Notes: generated by a model from the letters alone, not told the origin. A stretch of 64,000 nucleotides of DNA from CADEED01 sp020442965 (GCA_041395525.1 JAWLAH010000015.1:1-64000), one strand, 5' to 3'; shown: positions 7,687 to 17,171, counted from the stretch's first letter. A program made the numbers and translations.

Positions 7687-10572
7687 ATGGCCATGCGCAC
7701 CAGGACCGGATTGATGTTGACGGCAGCCGCTTGTGCAGGTGTGAGCGCCTGCTGGCTCCTGTTGCCCGATGCCGCCACTCAGCCGAACGCCACCGGTGCC
7801 CTCCGGACGGCCAGTTCGGGCGTTTCCAGCCAGGCAACGCCGCGGGCGGCGGCGCTTACTAACACACCCGCCAAGCTGATCGCCGGCAATCCCTGGGACG
7901 ATCAAGCGATTGCGCCCGCTGGTGCCAACACGCAGTTGGCTGACCGCGCCATGCAATCGGTGCTCGAGCGCGTCGCCTATCTGCGCCGCCCGGCGCGCGC
8001 CGGCGACGTCCCGGCCGTGCAGAACCTCGATCGTATGAGTGCGCGGGTTGCCGCGTATGCGCAAAGCGGGTCCGATGCGCGGGTTGCTTTGCTCGTTCGT
8101 CACTCCGGCAAGCCCGACGATGCCGAGGTCGCTCGTGTGGAGCGTCTTGGCGGCCAGGTACTGCACCGCTACGAGAATTTCCCGCTCATGGCGGTGAGCA
8201 TGCCCGCTAACCACATTGGCGAATTCGCTGACGGCACGAGCGTCAACTTTCTCGATTTGAACGGCAGCATCCAATCAGCCTCCGCGTCAGCGCGTCAGAC
8301 GGCCAACGCACCCCCGAGTGGTGCCGGCACGAGCGTGCCCGTTTCGAGCAACCTCGGCGTGGCCGTGGTGGACTCGGGTGTCGCGACTCACTCCGATCTG
8401 AATGTCGTCAGCCATCAAGTGTTCAACGACGGACGCAGCGGCTTGATGTCGACCTACTACGACGCGTTCGGCAACAATACCTACGCCGGCAGCGACCAAT
8501 GGTCGGGTTCTGAGTGGATCGAGCGCAACGATTCGGGCGGATCGGGCTCAGGCTACGTGCGCCTGACGAGTTCCGATTGCCCGGCGGACTATAACTACAG
8601 CTGTCTGGAACTGAGAGCGAACGGTCCGTCGAATGTCTCGGTCGAGCGGTCCATGGAACTGATGGGCGTCCATGACGCGTTCATGTTCTTCGACTACAGC
8701 GTTTCGAACGTCACGTCGACCGCGGAATTCGTCATTGAAGCCTCGGCGGACGGTGTCAACTGGAGCCAGCCGCTGGCACGCTACAGCAAGGGTGGAACCG
8801 GTAAAGCCGGCTATTCGACAGCGGTCAATATCACACCGTACGTCTCTACCAACACCGTTATCCGCTTCCGCGTGACGGATTCCGATCCGACGGCGAAGTT
8901 CAAGGTCGACAACATCGGCGTCTGGTTCCGCGCCGGCACCTACGCGCGGGATGATTTCGATTCACTCAACTACAGTGGTAGCTCCTGGGGCAACGAGTCG
9001 TGGGCAGGTAGCTGGTCCGAAGTCGGCGACGGCAACGGTGCGCCGAACGCTGGCAACATCCGCATTCAGAACAATGCTGCTTGCCCGGACCCGGCATCGC
9101 CCTGTCTCGGTATCGCAGCGAGCACTGCCAATGCGTCCATTTCACGCGGCATAGACCTTACGAATACTTTTGCCGCCGAGCTGCGCCTCGACGGTCGTAT
9201 CGTCTCATCGAGCCCGGCGGGCGAGATCGTCCTCGAAGCAACGGCGGATGGGTCAACCTGGACTCAGCTTGATCGTTACTCGGCTGCACGGCCGGTGATG
9301 GACGTGCACTACGACCTTAACCGGTTCCGCACCGCCAATGCGCGCCTTCGCTTTCGCGTCACACAGGCCGCGCCAGGAACGGCTCTTTATCTCGATGGGC
9401 TCGAAGTCTCCGTCGAACGCAACCAGCGCGACGACTCGCTCGGCCACGGCACCCACATCGCCGGCATCATCGGTGGCAATGGCGGCTCGACTGGCCTGTA
9501 TCCGGGCGTGGCGCGCGGCGCGCGCATCTACGACGTGCGCGTGCTCGACAATCGCGGTCACGGCAGTGCCGCAGACCTGTTAGCGGGTCTCGACTGGATC
9601 GTATCGAACGGCGCGGCGAACGGCATCAAGGTCGTCAACCTGTCGCTTGGTTCGGGCGTATTCGAAAGCAGCTCGACCGATCCGCTGGTTCTGGCCGTCG
9701 AACGCCTGTGGGACGCCGGCATGGTCGTCGTCGCATCGGCGGGTAACAGCGGTCAATACGGCAACATGACCATCACGAGCCCCGGTACATCACGCAAGGT
9801 GATCACGGTTGGCTCACTGACCGATTCCGGCACGGGCTATAACTACCTGGATGACTACGTATCAAGCTACTCGTCGCGCGGACCGACGCTGCAGGATCAT
9901 GTCCTGAAGCCGGACCTCATCGCGCCCGGCAATCGCTGGATCGCCACGACCTCAATTAGTTCCAACATGAAGAACTTCATGCCGGATCGCGTGCCGAACT
10001 GCGGCAGCGGCTGCACCGGCAAGTACCTCGAACTATCGGGGACCAGCATGTCGGCCGCGATGGTTTCCGGTACGGCGCTGCTGATGCTCTCGAAAGATCC
10101 GACGCTGAGTCCGTCAACGATCAAGGCTCGACTGATGCGCTCGGCGCGCAAGATCGCCGGCGACAACACAGCCACGGGTGCGGGTGTTCTCGACGTCCAG
10201 GCGGCACTCAACCAGTCGGGCTGGGTGAGTGGCCAGGCCCTGTCGCCGAAGATGACGCGCTCCACCAAGGGCTCGGTGATCCTCGTCGAAGATACCGCCA
10301 AGCTCTGGGGTAACAACAATTACTGGGCGGCTGGCTATCTGTGGAGCAACGGCTACCTGTGGAGCAACGGCTATCTGTGGAGCAACGGGTACTTGTGGTC
10401 CGACGGCTATCTGTGGAGCGATGGGTACCTCTGGAGCAATGGCTACCTGTGGTCTGATGGCTACCTCTGGAGCAACGGCTACTTGTGGTCCGATGGCTAT
10501 CTCTGGAGCGACGCAACGCGCTCCAACAGCGATGGCAGCAGCCAGACCAACTCGTACCTGACGAGAGACTGA
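7687..10572 (+). CDS. secreted subtilisin-like serine protease (S8) with inserted beta-sandwich pair and GYLWS repeats
   Basis: This 961-residue protein begins with a signal peptide or anchor (residues 4-25). An inhibitor-like propeptide follows at about 110-190. The S8 triad is D229 (VAVVDSG), H587 (GHGTH) and S787 (SGTSMS), with the oxyanion Asn in ASAGNSG. The Asp-to-His gap of 358 residues is far above the usual few dozen; it holds two tandem, mutually similar jelly-roll-like modules (about 255-412 and 418-578), each with IEASADGxxW or LEATADGSTW, a CL[EG] cysteine segment and RFRVT. The tail from residue 883 is ten perfect hexapeptides GYLWS[ND]. It is probably exported and autoprocessed. 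Substrate unknown; no secretion partner is adjacent. Confidence 0.9.
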   Translation: MAMRTRTGLMLTAAACAGVSACWLLLPDAATQPNATGALRTASSGVSSQATPRAAALTNTPAKLIAGNPWDDQAIAPAGANTQLADRAMQSVLERVAYLRRPARAGDVPAVQNLDRMSARVAAYAQSGSDARVALLVRHSGKPDDAEVARVERLGGQVLHRYENFPLMAVSMPANHIGEFADGTSVNFLDLNGSIQSASASARQTANAPPSGAGTSVPVSSNLGVAVVDSGVATHSDLNVVSHQVFNDGRSGLMSTYYDAFGNNTYAGSDQWSGSEWIERNDSGGSGSGYVRLTSSDCPADYNYSCLELRANGPSNVSVERSMELMGVHDAFMFFDYSVSNVTSTAEFVIEASADGVNWSQPLARYSKGGTGKAGYSTAVNITPYVSTNTVIRFRVTDSDPTAKFKVDNIGVWFRAGTYARDDFDSLNYSGSSWGNESWAGSWSEVGDGNGAPNAGNIRIQNNAACPDPASPCLGIAASTANASISRGIDLTNTFAAELRLDGRIVSSSPAGEIVLEATADGSTWTQLDRYSAARPVMDVHYDLNRFRTANARLRFRVTQAAPGTALYLDGLEVSVERNQRDDSLGHGTHIAGIIGGNGGSTGLYPGVARGARIYDVRVLDNRGHGSAADLLAGLDWIVSNGAANGIKVVNLSLGSGVFESSSTDPLVLAVERLWDAGMVVVASAGNSGQYGNMTITSPGTSRKVITVGSLTDSGTGYNYLDDYVSSYSSRGPTLQDHVLKPDLIAPGNRWIATTSISSNMKNFMPDRVPNCGSGCTGKYLELSGTSMSAAMVSGTALLMLSKDPTLSPSTIKARLMRSARKIAGDNTATGAGVLDVQAALNQSGWVSGQALSPKMTRSTKGSVILVEDTAKLWGNNNYWAAGYLWSNGYLWSNGYLWSNGYLWSDGYLWSDGYLWSNGYLWSDGYLWSNGYLWSDGYLWSDATRSNSDGSSQTNSYLTRD
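10333..10512 (+). repeat. ten in-frame 18-bp repeats coding for GYLWS[ND]
   Basis: Ten consecutive 18-bp units encode GYLWSN or GYLWSD in the order N N N D D N D N D D. Synonymous choices vary between units (tat/tac, ctg/ttg/ctc, agc/tcc/tct), so the peptide is conserved more strictly than the DNA, arguing for selection on the protein repeat and not recent slippage. Confidence 0.95.
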
Positions 10573-10578
10573 GCGCAC

Positions 10579-10597
10579 TCGCGGCGTGCGGCCGCGA
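10579..10597 (+). terminator. possible terminator hairpin after the subtilase gene
   Basis: TCGCGGC (10579-10585) and GCCGCGA (10591-10597) make a perfect 7-bp stem with a 5-nt loop just after the protease stop. No T-run follows, so intrinsic termination is uncertain. Confidence 0.3.
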
Positions 10598-10634
10598 CTC
10601 GAGGTGCACGAACCTTCGGTCGCGGCGCGCGCAG

Positions 10635-10650
10635 TGCGAACCTGATCACA
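10635..10650. promoter_or_regulatory. CRP/Vfr-like site upstream of the propeller-GGDEF gene
   Basis: TGCGA-ACCTGA-TCACA matches the CRP consensus TGTGA-N6-TCACA at 9 of 10 arm positions. It lies 107 bp upstream of the ATG at 10758, in the only gap between the protease and the diguanylate cyclase genes. Confidence 0.5.
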
Positions 10651-10757
10651 CTTTAGTACGGGCTCATCACCGAATTGCGGCCAAATTCCGGTCCTCGAGA
10701 CCGACGGCCGCTATCGTCGATCCGCCGGATGCTGCGCGCCGGTGCCGCAGGTTTTGT

Positions 10758-13700
10758 ATGCATCTATCCTCGAACAACTGGATCGCCACGTGGCTCGCGA
10801 GCCCTCGCCGGTGGCGCTCGCACTGGCGGCCTCTGGCGTTACTGGCCGTGGTTTGCCTGGGCGCGGGGACTGTCCGGGCGGCCGAACCCACGCCTGTCAT
10901 GCTATTCGTGCGTCTCGGCGGCGATGCCGGGCTCTCACAGGGCAGCGTCATGGCCATCACCCATGACAGCAAGGGCTTCATCTGGCTGGGAACAGAAGAC
11001 GGCCTGACACGTTACGACGGCTTCGAGCTCGACCACATCGTGCGGGATCGGCGCAATCCTGACGGTCTCCCTAACAACTGGATCACGGCGATCGAGCGGC
11101 ACAGTGACGGTCGGCTGTTCATCGGCACGGGCGGCGGCGTGGTCTGGCGCGATCCACTCAGCGGCAAGTTTTTTTCGCCGGTGGACAGCCAGGGCCAGCC
11201 GCTGATCGATGCGCAAGCGAATGTCCGTGCGCTGCATCTCGATCAATCAAACCGCTTGTGGGTTGGCCTGCGTGCTACCGGTCTGGTCGCCATCGACCTC
11301 ACCAACTGGACCAAGCTTGAAATACGCCATACGGCGGAGCAGCCCTCACTGAGCGACGACTCGGTCACCGCGATCGCCGCGAGCGACGCCGACTCCGTCT
11401 GGGTCGGGACTCGCAGCGGACTCGATCGCATCGATGCTACGGGTCACGTGATCGCGCAACTCGGGCCACGATTGCAACAGGCTCTCGGTGTCCGCTCGCC
11501 CGTCGCCATCAATGCCCTCCTCGTCGAGCGCCGCGGCCTGCTGTGGATAGGAACCGACAGCGGTCTTTTCTCCTTCGACCCGGTGGGCGACGAGCTGATC
11601 CGTCTGCGCGCCGATGCGGCCGACCCGAAGTCGCTGCCGTCGAATCGCGTCACGGTACTGCTGGAGGACGACGAGCAACGCCTCTGGGTTGGCACGGCCG
11701 ACGGGCTTGCGCTGCTCGACCGGCGCACTAACAGCTTCAGCACGTCACGCTTCGATCCCGCCGATCCTGCGAGTCTGCCCGATAGCTTCATCGTCAGCTT
11801 GCATCAGGATACTGGCGGCATGCTGTGGGTCGGTACGAAAGCCGGCGGCACGGCACGCTGGAACCCGCATTCCTGGTCGTTTGGCCATCGACGTCTCGGC
11901 AGCGCGAGCAACAACGTGGCGTCGTTCGCTGAAGACAGCAATGGCAGACTCTGGATCGGAACGATCGGCAGCGGTCTGTTTCAGGTCAATGCGACAACTG
12001 GCGTCGCGACGCCGTTTCGAGTCGCGCCAGGCAGTCCGGTGCAACTGCTCGACAGCAACGTGATGGCACTGGTTGCCGATGACAACGATCATATCTGGGC
12101 CGGAACGATGCGCTCGGGCGTCATTCGGATCGACATCAAGTCGGGCGCGGCCACCGCGATACCAATCGATGAACACGATTTGGACGCACTGCCGGTCCCG
12201 GGTGTTATGGCACTGCTGCGCGATTCACGCGGACAGATCTGGGTCGGTACATTCGGTGGCGGTGTCGTCAGAATCGACCCGCACAGTCTCAAAGTCACGC
12301 GCTTCCCGATTGCGCGCGATGGCACGCAAGGCTTGCCGAGTGATCGTGCCACGGCGCTCGCCGAGGATCGCAACGGCTGGATCTGGATAGGCACGGATGG
12401 AGGAGGTCTGAGCGCGCTGAACCCCGGCTCCGGTGAGTTCCAATCCTACGTGCACTCGCCTGACGATCCAATGTCGCTCGGCTCGAACACGGTTTACTCG
12501 ATACATCTGGATCCTGCCGGCCAGCTTTGGGTGGGAACGCGCGGTGGCGGGCTCGATCGCGTCGTCGGATCGCCCCAGAACAAGGGCAGCGTAAGCTTTG
12601 AGAACGTCGCTGAATCGGAGGGGCTACCTAACAGCACGGTGTACGGCGTCGAATCCGACGGGCGCGACACCCTGTGGATCAGCACCAATCGCGGGCTCGT
12701 GCGATTTGAACCTGCAACCCGCAATATTCGCACCTATCTGCGCAGCAATGGCCTGCAAGGCGACGAATTCAATTTTGGGGCACATTTTCGCAGCGCATCC
12801 GGTCAATTGTATTTCGGCGGTGCCAACGGCTACAACGCGTTCGCGCCCGAGCGTCTGCGCTTCAATGATCACCCGCCGCCGGTCACCTTGACCGGCCTGC
12901 TGAAGTTCAACACACCGGCCGTTCTACCGGTCACCTACGACAGCATCAACTCGATCGACCTCGGTTACCGCGACGACGTGGTGACGTTCGAGTTCGCGGC
13001 ACTCGACTTTACCTCGCCGCAGAACAACCGCTACTCGTATCGGCTCAGCGGCTTTGACGCGGACTGGGTCGACGCGGGGAACAAGCGCCAAGCCACCTAT
13101 ACCAACCTCGACGGTGGCAAGTACGTGTTCGAAGTACGCGCCGCCAACAGCGACGGCGCCTGGAACGAACAGGGCCTATCCATTCCAGTTAACGTCGAGG
13201 CGCCTCCGTGGGCACGCTGGTGGGCCTATCCGATCTACGCACTGGCGCTGTTCGCAATCATGTACGCGGTCTGGGCTCAGCAGCAGAAGAAGGTGCGCCG
13301 CGAGGCGGCCTATGCACGACGCCTGGCCGAAGAAGTCGACCAGCGCACACGCGAACTCGCCGAACGCAATGAACAGCTCGAACACGCGAATGTACAGCTG
13401 CAGGAAGCGAGCTTCTCCGACGCACTGACGGGTCTCGGTAATCGACGCGCGCTCTACGACAATATCAACAATCTGCTGACCGAGGACAGCGACCAGCACT
13501 TCGTCGTGATGATCATCGATCTCGATCGGCTCAAGCCGATCAACGATCAATACGGTCATGAGGCCGGTGATCGCGTGCTGGAGCAGATTGCCGACATACT
13601 GCGGCGCGTTTCACGTGCCAGCGACCAGCTCATTCGCTGGGGTGGCGACGAGTTCGTAATCCTCTGCCGCGACGCGAATCTGACAGTGGCTGCCTCGCTC

Positions 13701-14063
13701 GCTGAGCGCATCCGCGAGTCGATCGCCAAACAGCTATTCCGCGTAAGTGTCAGCAGTGTCGCCCGCACCAGTTGTTCGATCGGCTTTGCCCCCTACCCGT
13801 TCATCAGCGCGGCGCCGGAGCTCGGCAACTGGGAACAATCCTTGGCATTCGCGGACGCCGCGCTCTACCAAGCGAAACGCGAGCGCAACAACTGGATCGG
13901 CTGGGCCGGCACCGAGCGCGCCGCGGGTGTGACGCAGCTCGTGCAGGCAGTCGAGCGTGACGCGGACGCATTGATCAAGGAAGGCTGCCTGGAGGTCCGC
14001 CGGCGCGAGGTCGCAACGGACGATACGGTAGACCGCATACTTGCCCTGCGGCACGCCGACTGA
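10758..14063 (+). CDS. membrane diguanylate cyclase with periplasmic two-component-regulator propeller and Y_Y_Y domain
   Basis: This protein of about 1101 residues starts with a signal sequence (LALLAVVCLGAGTVRA). Many Reg_prop repeats of the IWxGTxxGGxxR/LD type follow (about 45-740), forming one or two seven-bladed propellers. Next come a Y_Y_Y sandwich ending in WNEQG (about 770-825), a transmembrane helix (WWAYPIYALALFAIMYAVWA), a coiled coil, and a GGDEF domain with intact GGDEF at 962-966 and an RASD I-site exactly five residues upstream. It should make c-di-GMP in response to a periplasmic ligand and be product-inhibited. I use the ATG at 10758 because the signal peptide follows it directly; the frame is open upstream without homology. 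Hybrid histidine kinases such as BT4663 share the sensor half. Confidence 0.92.
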   Translation: MHLSSNNWIATWLASPRRWRSHWRPLALLAVVCLGAGTVRAAEPTPVMLFVRLGGDAGLSQGSVMAITHDSKGFIWLGTEDGLTRYDGFELDHIVRDRRNPDGLPNNWITAIERHSDGRLFIGTGGGVVWRDPLSGKFFSPVDSQGQPLIDAQANVRALHLDQSNRLWVGLRATGLVAIDLTNWTKLEIRHTAEQPSLSDDSVTAIAASDADSVWVGTRSGLDRIDATGHVIAQLGPRLQQALGVRSPVAINALLVERRGLLWIGTDSGLFSFDPVGDELIRLRADAADPKSLPSNRVTVLLEDDEQRLWVGTADGLALLDRRTNSFSTSRFDPADPASLPDSFIVSLHQDTGGMLWVGTKAGGTARWNPHSWSFGHRRLGSASNNVASFAEDSNGRLWIGTIGSGLFQVNATTGVATPFRVAPGSPVQLLDSNVMALVADDNDHIWAGTMRSGVIRIDIKSGAATAIPIDEHDLDALPVPGVMALLRDSRGQIWVGTFGGGVVRIDPHSLKVTRFPIARDGTQGLPSDRATALAEDRNGWIWIGTDGGGLSALNPGSGEFQSYVHSPDDPMSLGSNTVYSIHLDPAGQLWVGTRGGGLDRVVGSPQNKGSVSFENVAESEGLPNSTVYGVESDGRDTLWISTNRGLVRFEPATRNIRTYLRSNGLQGDEFNFGAHFRSASGQLYFGGANGYNAFAPERLRFNDHPPPVTLTGLLKFNTPAVLPVTYDSINSIDLGYRDDVVTFEFAALDFTSPQNNRYSYRLSGFDADWVDAGNKRQATYTNLDGGKYVFEVRAANSDGAWNEQGLSIPVNVEAPPWARWWAYPIYALALFAIMYAVWAQQQKKVRREAAYARRLAEEVDQRTRELAERNEQLEHANVQLQEASFSDALTGLGNRRALYDNINNLLTEDSDQHFVVMIIDLDRLKPINDQYGHEAGDRVLEQIADILRRVSRASDQLIRWGGDEFVILCRDANLTVAASLAERIRESIAKQLFRVSVSSVARTSCSIGFAPYPFISAAPELGNWEQSLAFADAALYQAKRERNNWIGWAGTERAAGVTQLVQAVERDADALIKEGCLEVRRREVATDDTVDRILALRHAD

Positions 14064-14070
14064 TCAAGAC

Positions 14071-15705
14071 GTGCTCGAAGGGACGCAGCTCGATGATTCG
14101 TTGATCGCGGCCGTACCCGACCTGGTTGCGTTCGTCGATCGCCAGGGCGTGATCATCAAGTACGTCGGTGGTCGCGACATCGAGGCGCTGCCACCGAACG
14201 AATCGGCCCAAGGCAAGCGCCTGACCGAACTCTGGAGCGCGCCCGCGGCCGATGCGCTGCTGCGTATGGTGCGTCGCACCCTGAAAGACTGCGTGGCAAG
14301 TGACGGACAGTTCATCGACCGGGATCGTCGCTACGATGTTCGGGTAACGCCGCACGGACGTGAGCGTGCACTGTGCGTGATCCGCGCGAGCGAAGCGATC
14401 AGTCAGCCCGACAGCCCAGTTGTTCACGGTGAACGGGTGCGCAAGGCTGGCGATGCACCGACAGTCGAACGACGCGCATTTGCGCGTCGCTTGCGCCAAT
14501 CAGTCGCCGATGCGGCGCTGCGCGAGCGACCGCTTGCGCTTGGCATGATCTATCTCGACGGTTTGCAGGACGTCGCACAAGTGACGGATTTCGCGATCGC
14601 CGATCTGATCATGAAGACCCTGCTGGAACGCGCCGCCAACGCCGCACCCGACCAGGCATCCGGCACGTGGTACGTTGGCCAGCTCGGTGAGACGATACTC
14701 ACTTGCGTGTTCGAGACACAGATGCAACGCACTGCGCTCGAATCGGTGCTGGAAGCGCTTTGCCAGGCGCTGCGCGAAACGGTCGCAATTGGCGACGCGT
14801 CGTTCTCCTTGCAACCCTGCGCCGGCGTCGCCATTCTCGGCATCGATGCCCGCGAAGTTCGCGCCCTGCTCGAACATGCACGCGCGGCCATGTTCGAGTC
14901 GCGTCGCGACGGCGGTCGCAGCGTGCGCTTCTATTCCGACACGCTGCGGCTACGTCCTTTGGCACGGCTTGATCTCGAGCGGGAGCTGCGTGACGCGATC
15001 GGCAACGACCAGTTGCGGCTACGCTATGCAGCCCGCCATGTGCTCGCAACTGGCGAGCGCGTCGCTGTACAAGCGTATCTGCGCTGGCCACATCCATTGC
15101 GTGGCGAGCTGCGGCCGTCCGAGTTCGTGCCACTCGCCGAGAACACCGGGCTCGCTGGCGATCTATCGCGCTGGGCAATGGCGCGGATCCACGCTGACCT
15201 GGCGCACCCTAACGATCTGCACGATCAGGTCCCACGGATTTCATTCGGTGCACTCCGCCATCACATCGCAAGCGGCGCGCTGATCACCGACCTTGCGCGC
15301 TGGTTACAACAATGGCCGGGACGTCGGCCGCAACTGGAACTGCGCATTGCCGAGAGATCGCTGGCGGCCATGCCGGCACCCGAGGAAGTCTTGCCACGTC
15401 TGGTCGAGCTCGGCGCCAGGATCGTGATCGATGAGTTCGGGCGCCACTTCAGTTCGCTGACGCGTCTTGTTAGCTTGCCGATCGCCGCGCTGCAGATCGA
15501 TCGTCAGTTCGTGCTGGGTAGCGCGCACGACCCGGCCGCACTCAGACTCTGCCGCGGTGCCATCGCCATCGCACGCGAACTCGACATCCCGTGCTATGCC
15601 TCTGGCGTCGATTCGCAGGAGGATCGCGACCGCCTGCAGGCGCTCGGCATCAGCGAGGGGATCGGCGATTGTTTTGGCGACTGCAACCCAGCCGCGCCCT
15701 ACTGA
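14071..15705 (+). CDS. PAS - degenerate GGDEF - degenerate EAL regulatory protein
   Basis: A PAS-like segment (about 8-85, VPDLVAFVDRQGVIIKYVG) is followed by a GGDEF-like fold without the signature (the site reads VGQLGETILT) and an EAL-like fold. EAL motifs are altered: EALLRW reads QAYLRW, DDFGTGYSSL reads DEFGRHFSSL, KIDR reads QIDR and EGVE reads SGVD. Loss of the metal-binding glutamates predicts no phosphodiesterase activity; a c-di-GMP-binding or partner-binding role is inferred. It starts 8 nt after the upstream cyclase, most plausibly at the GTG at 14071 (an in-frame TTG at 14041 would overlap), so the two are coexpressed and may act together. Confidence 0.8.
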   Translation: MLEGTQLDDSLIAAVPDLVAFVDRQGVIIKYVGGRDIEALPPNESAQGKRLTELWSAPAADALLRMVRRTLKDCVASDGQFIDRDRRYDVRVTPHGRERALCVIRASEAISQPDSPVVHGERVRKAGDAPTVERRAFARRLRQSVADAALRERPLALGMIYLDGLQDVAQVTDFAIADLIMKTLLERAANAAPDQASGTWYVGQLGETILTCVFETQMQRTALESVLEALCQALRETVAIGDASFSLQPCAGVAILGIDAREVRALLEHARAAMFESRRDGGRSVRFYSDTLRLRPLARLDLERELRDAIGNDQLRLRYAARHVLATGERVAVQAYLRWPHPLRGELRPSEFVPLAENTGLAGDLSRWAMARIHADLAHPNDLHDQVPRISFGALRHHIASGALITDLARWLQQWPGRRPQLELRIAERSLAAMPAPEEVLPRLVELGARIVIDEFGRHFSSLTRLVSLPIAALQIDRQFVLGSAHDPAALRLCRGAIAIARELDIPCYASGVDSQEDRDRLQALGISEGIGDCFGDCNPAAPY

Positions 15706-16955
15706 GGCGCTGCGGACTGCGCGCCCGGCATCGTCTCGCGCTTGAGGATATTGATCACGGCGGCACGCTCTGCGGGTGTGCGCACGGGGCCGCTCGAAAT
15801 GATCATCGACGTGCCCGGCACGAAGCCGCTCGGTGACGCGAGAAACTTGTCGAGCGTTGCGTCATTCCACACCAGGCCATTGCGTCCCGCCTGTGCCATC
15901 GCAGTTGAGTAATTGAAGTTAGGCGCCGTACCGGCGCGCTGTCCAAAGATTGCGTACAAATTGGGTCCTACCAAGTGTTTGCCGCCCTTGTCGGTCGTAT
16001 GGCAGAACCGACACCATTTGTACGTTTCATCCCTGACTTGTCGCTCGAATGCGGTCTCTGGCGCAACGGTCACGACCGTGACGACTGCCGCGTGGGAGGT
16101 GGCGCCCGCTGGCCCCGCGACGACTTCGCCGACGGGCCAAGGTGTCACACGGAACATTTGATGAGGACCGTAGAGTCCGAGCGCCAGCAACGCGAAGATC
16201 GCAATGGCGGTTCCCGATCGCGAGCCGAGATCCGGCATGCGAGGCGAAAACTGATCGACGATGGTGCCGCGGCGGCGGCGGTGAAGCATCGTACCGATCG
16301 CCCAGACGATCAGAGTGAGTACAAGGAAGATCGCGAGCGCTCGATAGCCAGGCTCGGGTGCCTTGAAACTGCTGAGTGCGTAGACGCTGATCGCTATCGA
16401 TGCGTACACCTGCGCGCCGAAACCCGGCGGGAAGGCGGCGAGCAAGCCGCGACCGGTACGCAGCAACGACCAGGTCCCGACGAGAACCGAGCCGATCGTG
16501 AGCAGCATCACGACGAATCCAAGTGCCGAGTGGAAATAGCCGAAGAACATCCAGCCCGCACGGCTCGGCGCAATGAGCGCGGGTACTTCCATCAGCGGAC
16601 CAAGGTGCACCATCAGGCCCTCCGTCCACGCCTGCCCCAGACCGATCAACGGCATCAGGGCGAGGACCAGATAGCTGACCAGCGCAAATTGTCGGGCGGC
16701 ATGCTGCACACCGGCCGTAACGCCCGATACCGGCGCGGCCGGTCGCTCGCGCCACCACCTGACAAGCCGCCAGATGACCAGAACGAACAGCGCGAGGCCG
16801 AGCAAGTAGTGGTAGCCGCGCAGTCCCTCGCGGAATAGCGACTCCTTGTCACTGCGGACGATGCGAGTCGTCAGCAGGCTGTGCGAGGCATACAGCACCG
16901 CAATCGCCCAGCCTAACCAGCGAGTGGTGGTGCTTGCGCTCACAGTTGCCTTCAT
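15699..16955 (-). CDS. cytochrome b561-type membrane protein fused to a C-terminal cytochrome c domain
   Basis: This 418-residue protein has an N-terminal diheme b561-like bundle (TM helices about 12-25, 47-64, 88-106 and 140-165, with the histidine in FREGLRGYHYLLG and HSALGF). A second helical set covers about 180-225 and 245-262. A class I cytochrome c domain follows, with heme motif C315-R-F-C318-H319 and an axial-Met candidate in GTSMI. The bundle would exchange electrons with quinol and pass them to the periplasmic heme. It is convergent with the EAL-like gene and overlaps its stop by 7 nt. A CRP-like site lies 61 bp upstream. The partner acceptor is not obvious locally. Confidence 0.8.
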   Translation of the reverse strand: MKATVSASTTTRWLGWAIAVLYASHSLLTTRIVRSDKESLFREGLRGYHYLLGLALFVLVIWRLVRWWRERPAAPVSGVTAGVQHAARQFALVSYLVLALMPLIGLGQAWTEGLMVHLGPLMEVPALIAPSRAGWMFFGYFHSALGFVVMLLTIGSVLVGTWSLLRTGRGLLAAFPPGFGAQVYASIAISVYALSSFKAPEPGYRALAIFLVLTLIVWAIGTMLHRRRRGTIVDQFSPRMPDLGSRSGTAIAIFALLALGLYGPHQMFRVTPWPVGEVVAGPAGATSHAAVVTVVTVAPETAFERQVRDETYKWCRFCHTTDKGGKHLVGPNLYAIFGQRAGTAPNFNYSTAMAQAGRNGLVWNDATLDKFLASPSGFVPGTSMIISSGPVRTPAERAAVINILKRETMPGAQSAAPQ

Positions 16956-17015
16956 CGCTCAACTCCTTCGCCAGACTCGTTGGCGTGGCCGACTTGTCAA
17001 CAGTTACGAGGTTCC

Positions 17016-17031
17016 AGTGACAGCGGTCACA
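17016..17031. promoter_or_regulatory. CRP-like site upstream of the cytochrome b561-c gene
   Basis: AGTGA-CAGCGG-TCACA matches TGTGA-N6-TCACA at 9 of 10 arm positions. It lies 61 bp upstream of the cytochrome start at 16955 and 141 bp upstream of a small plus-strand gene. A separate 8-bp hairpin, CGCGGAAG/CTTCCGCG, is at 17059-17081. Confidence 0.45.
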
Positions 17032-17171
17032 TTATCGCGACGTCGTCCCCCAAACTGTCGCGGAAGTCTCTATCTTCCGCGCGCCAATGAGACGGTCGCA
17101 AAGCGGTCGCGTTATTGCAAGATCTCATCGCCAACTTACACCCCCGAATTCACTGACAGAGCTTTTTTGAC

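Noticed and set aside
10333..10512. The 18-bp repeats as a possible CRISPR or other DNA repeat array.
   Set aside because: They are direct, spacer-free, in frame and vary only at synonymous positions or N/D, so they are protein repeats.
10485..10757. An earlier start for the propeller-GGDEF gene, overlapping the subtilase.
   Set aside because: The signal peptide begins right after ATG 10758, and the upstream residues are just the shifted frame of the protease tail.
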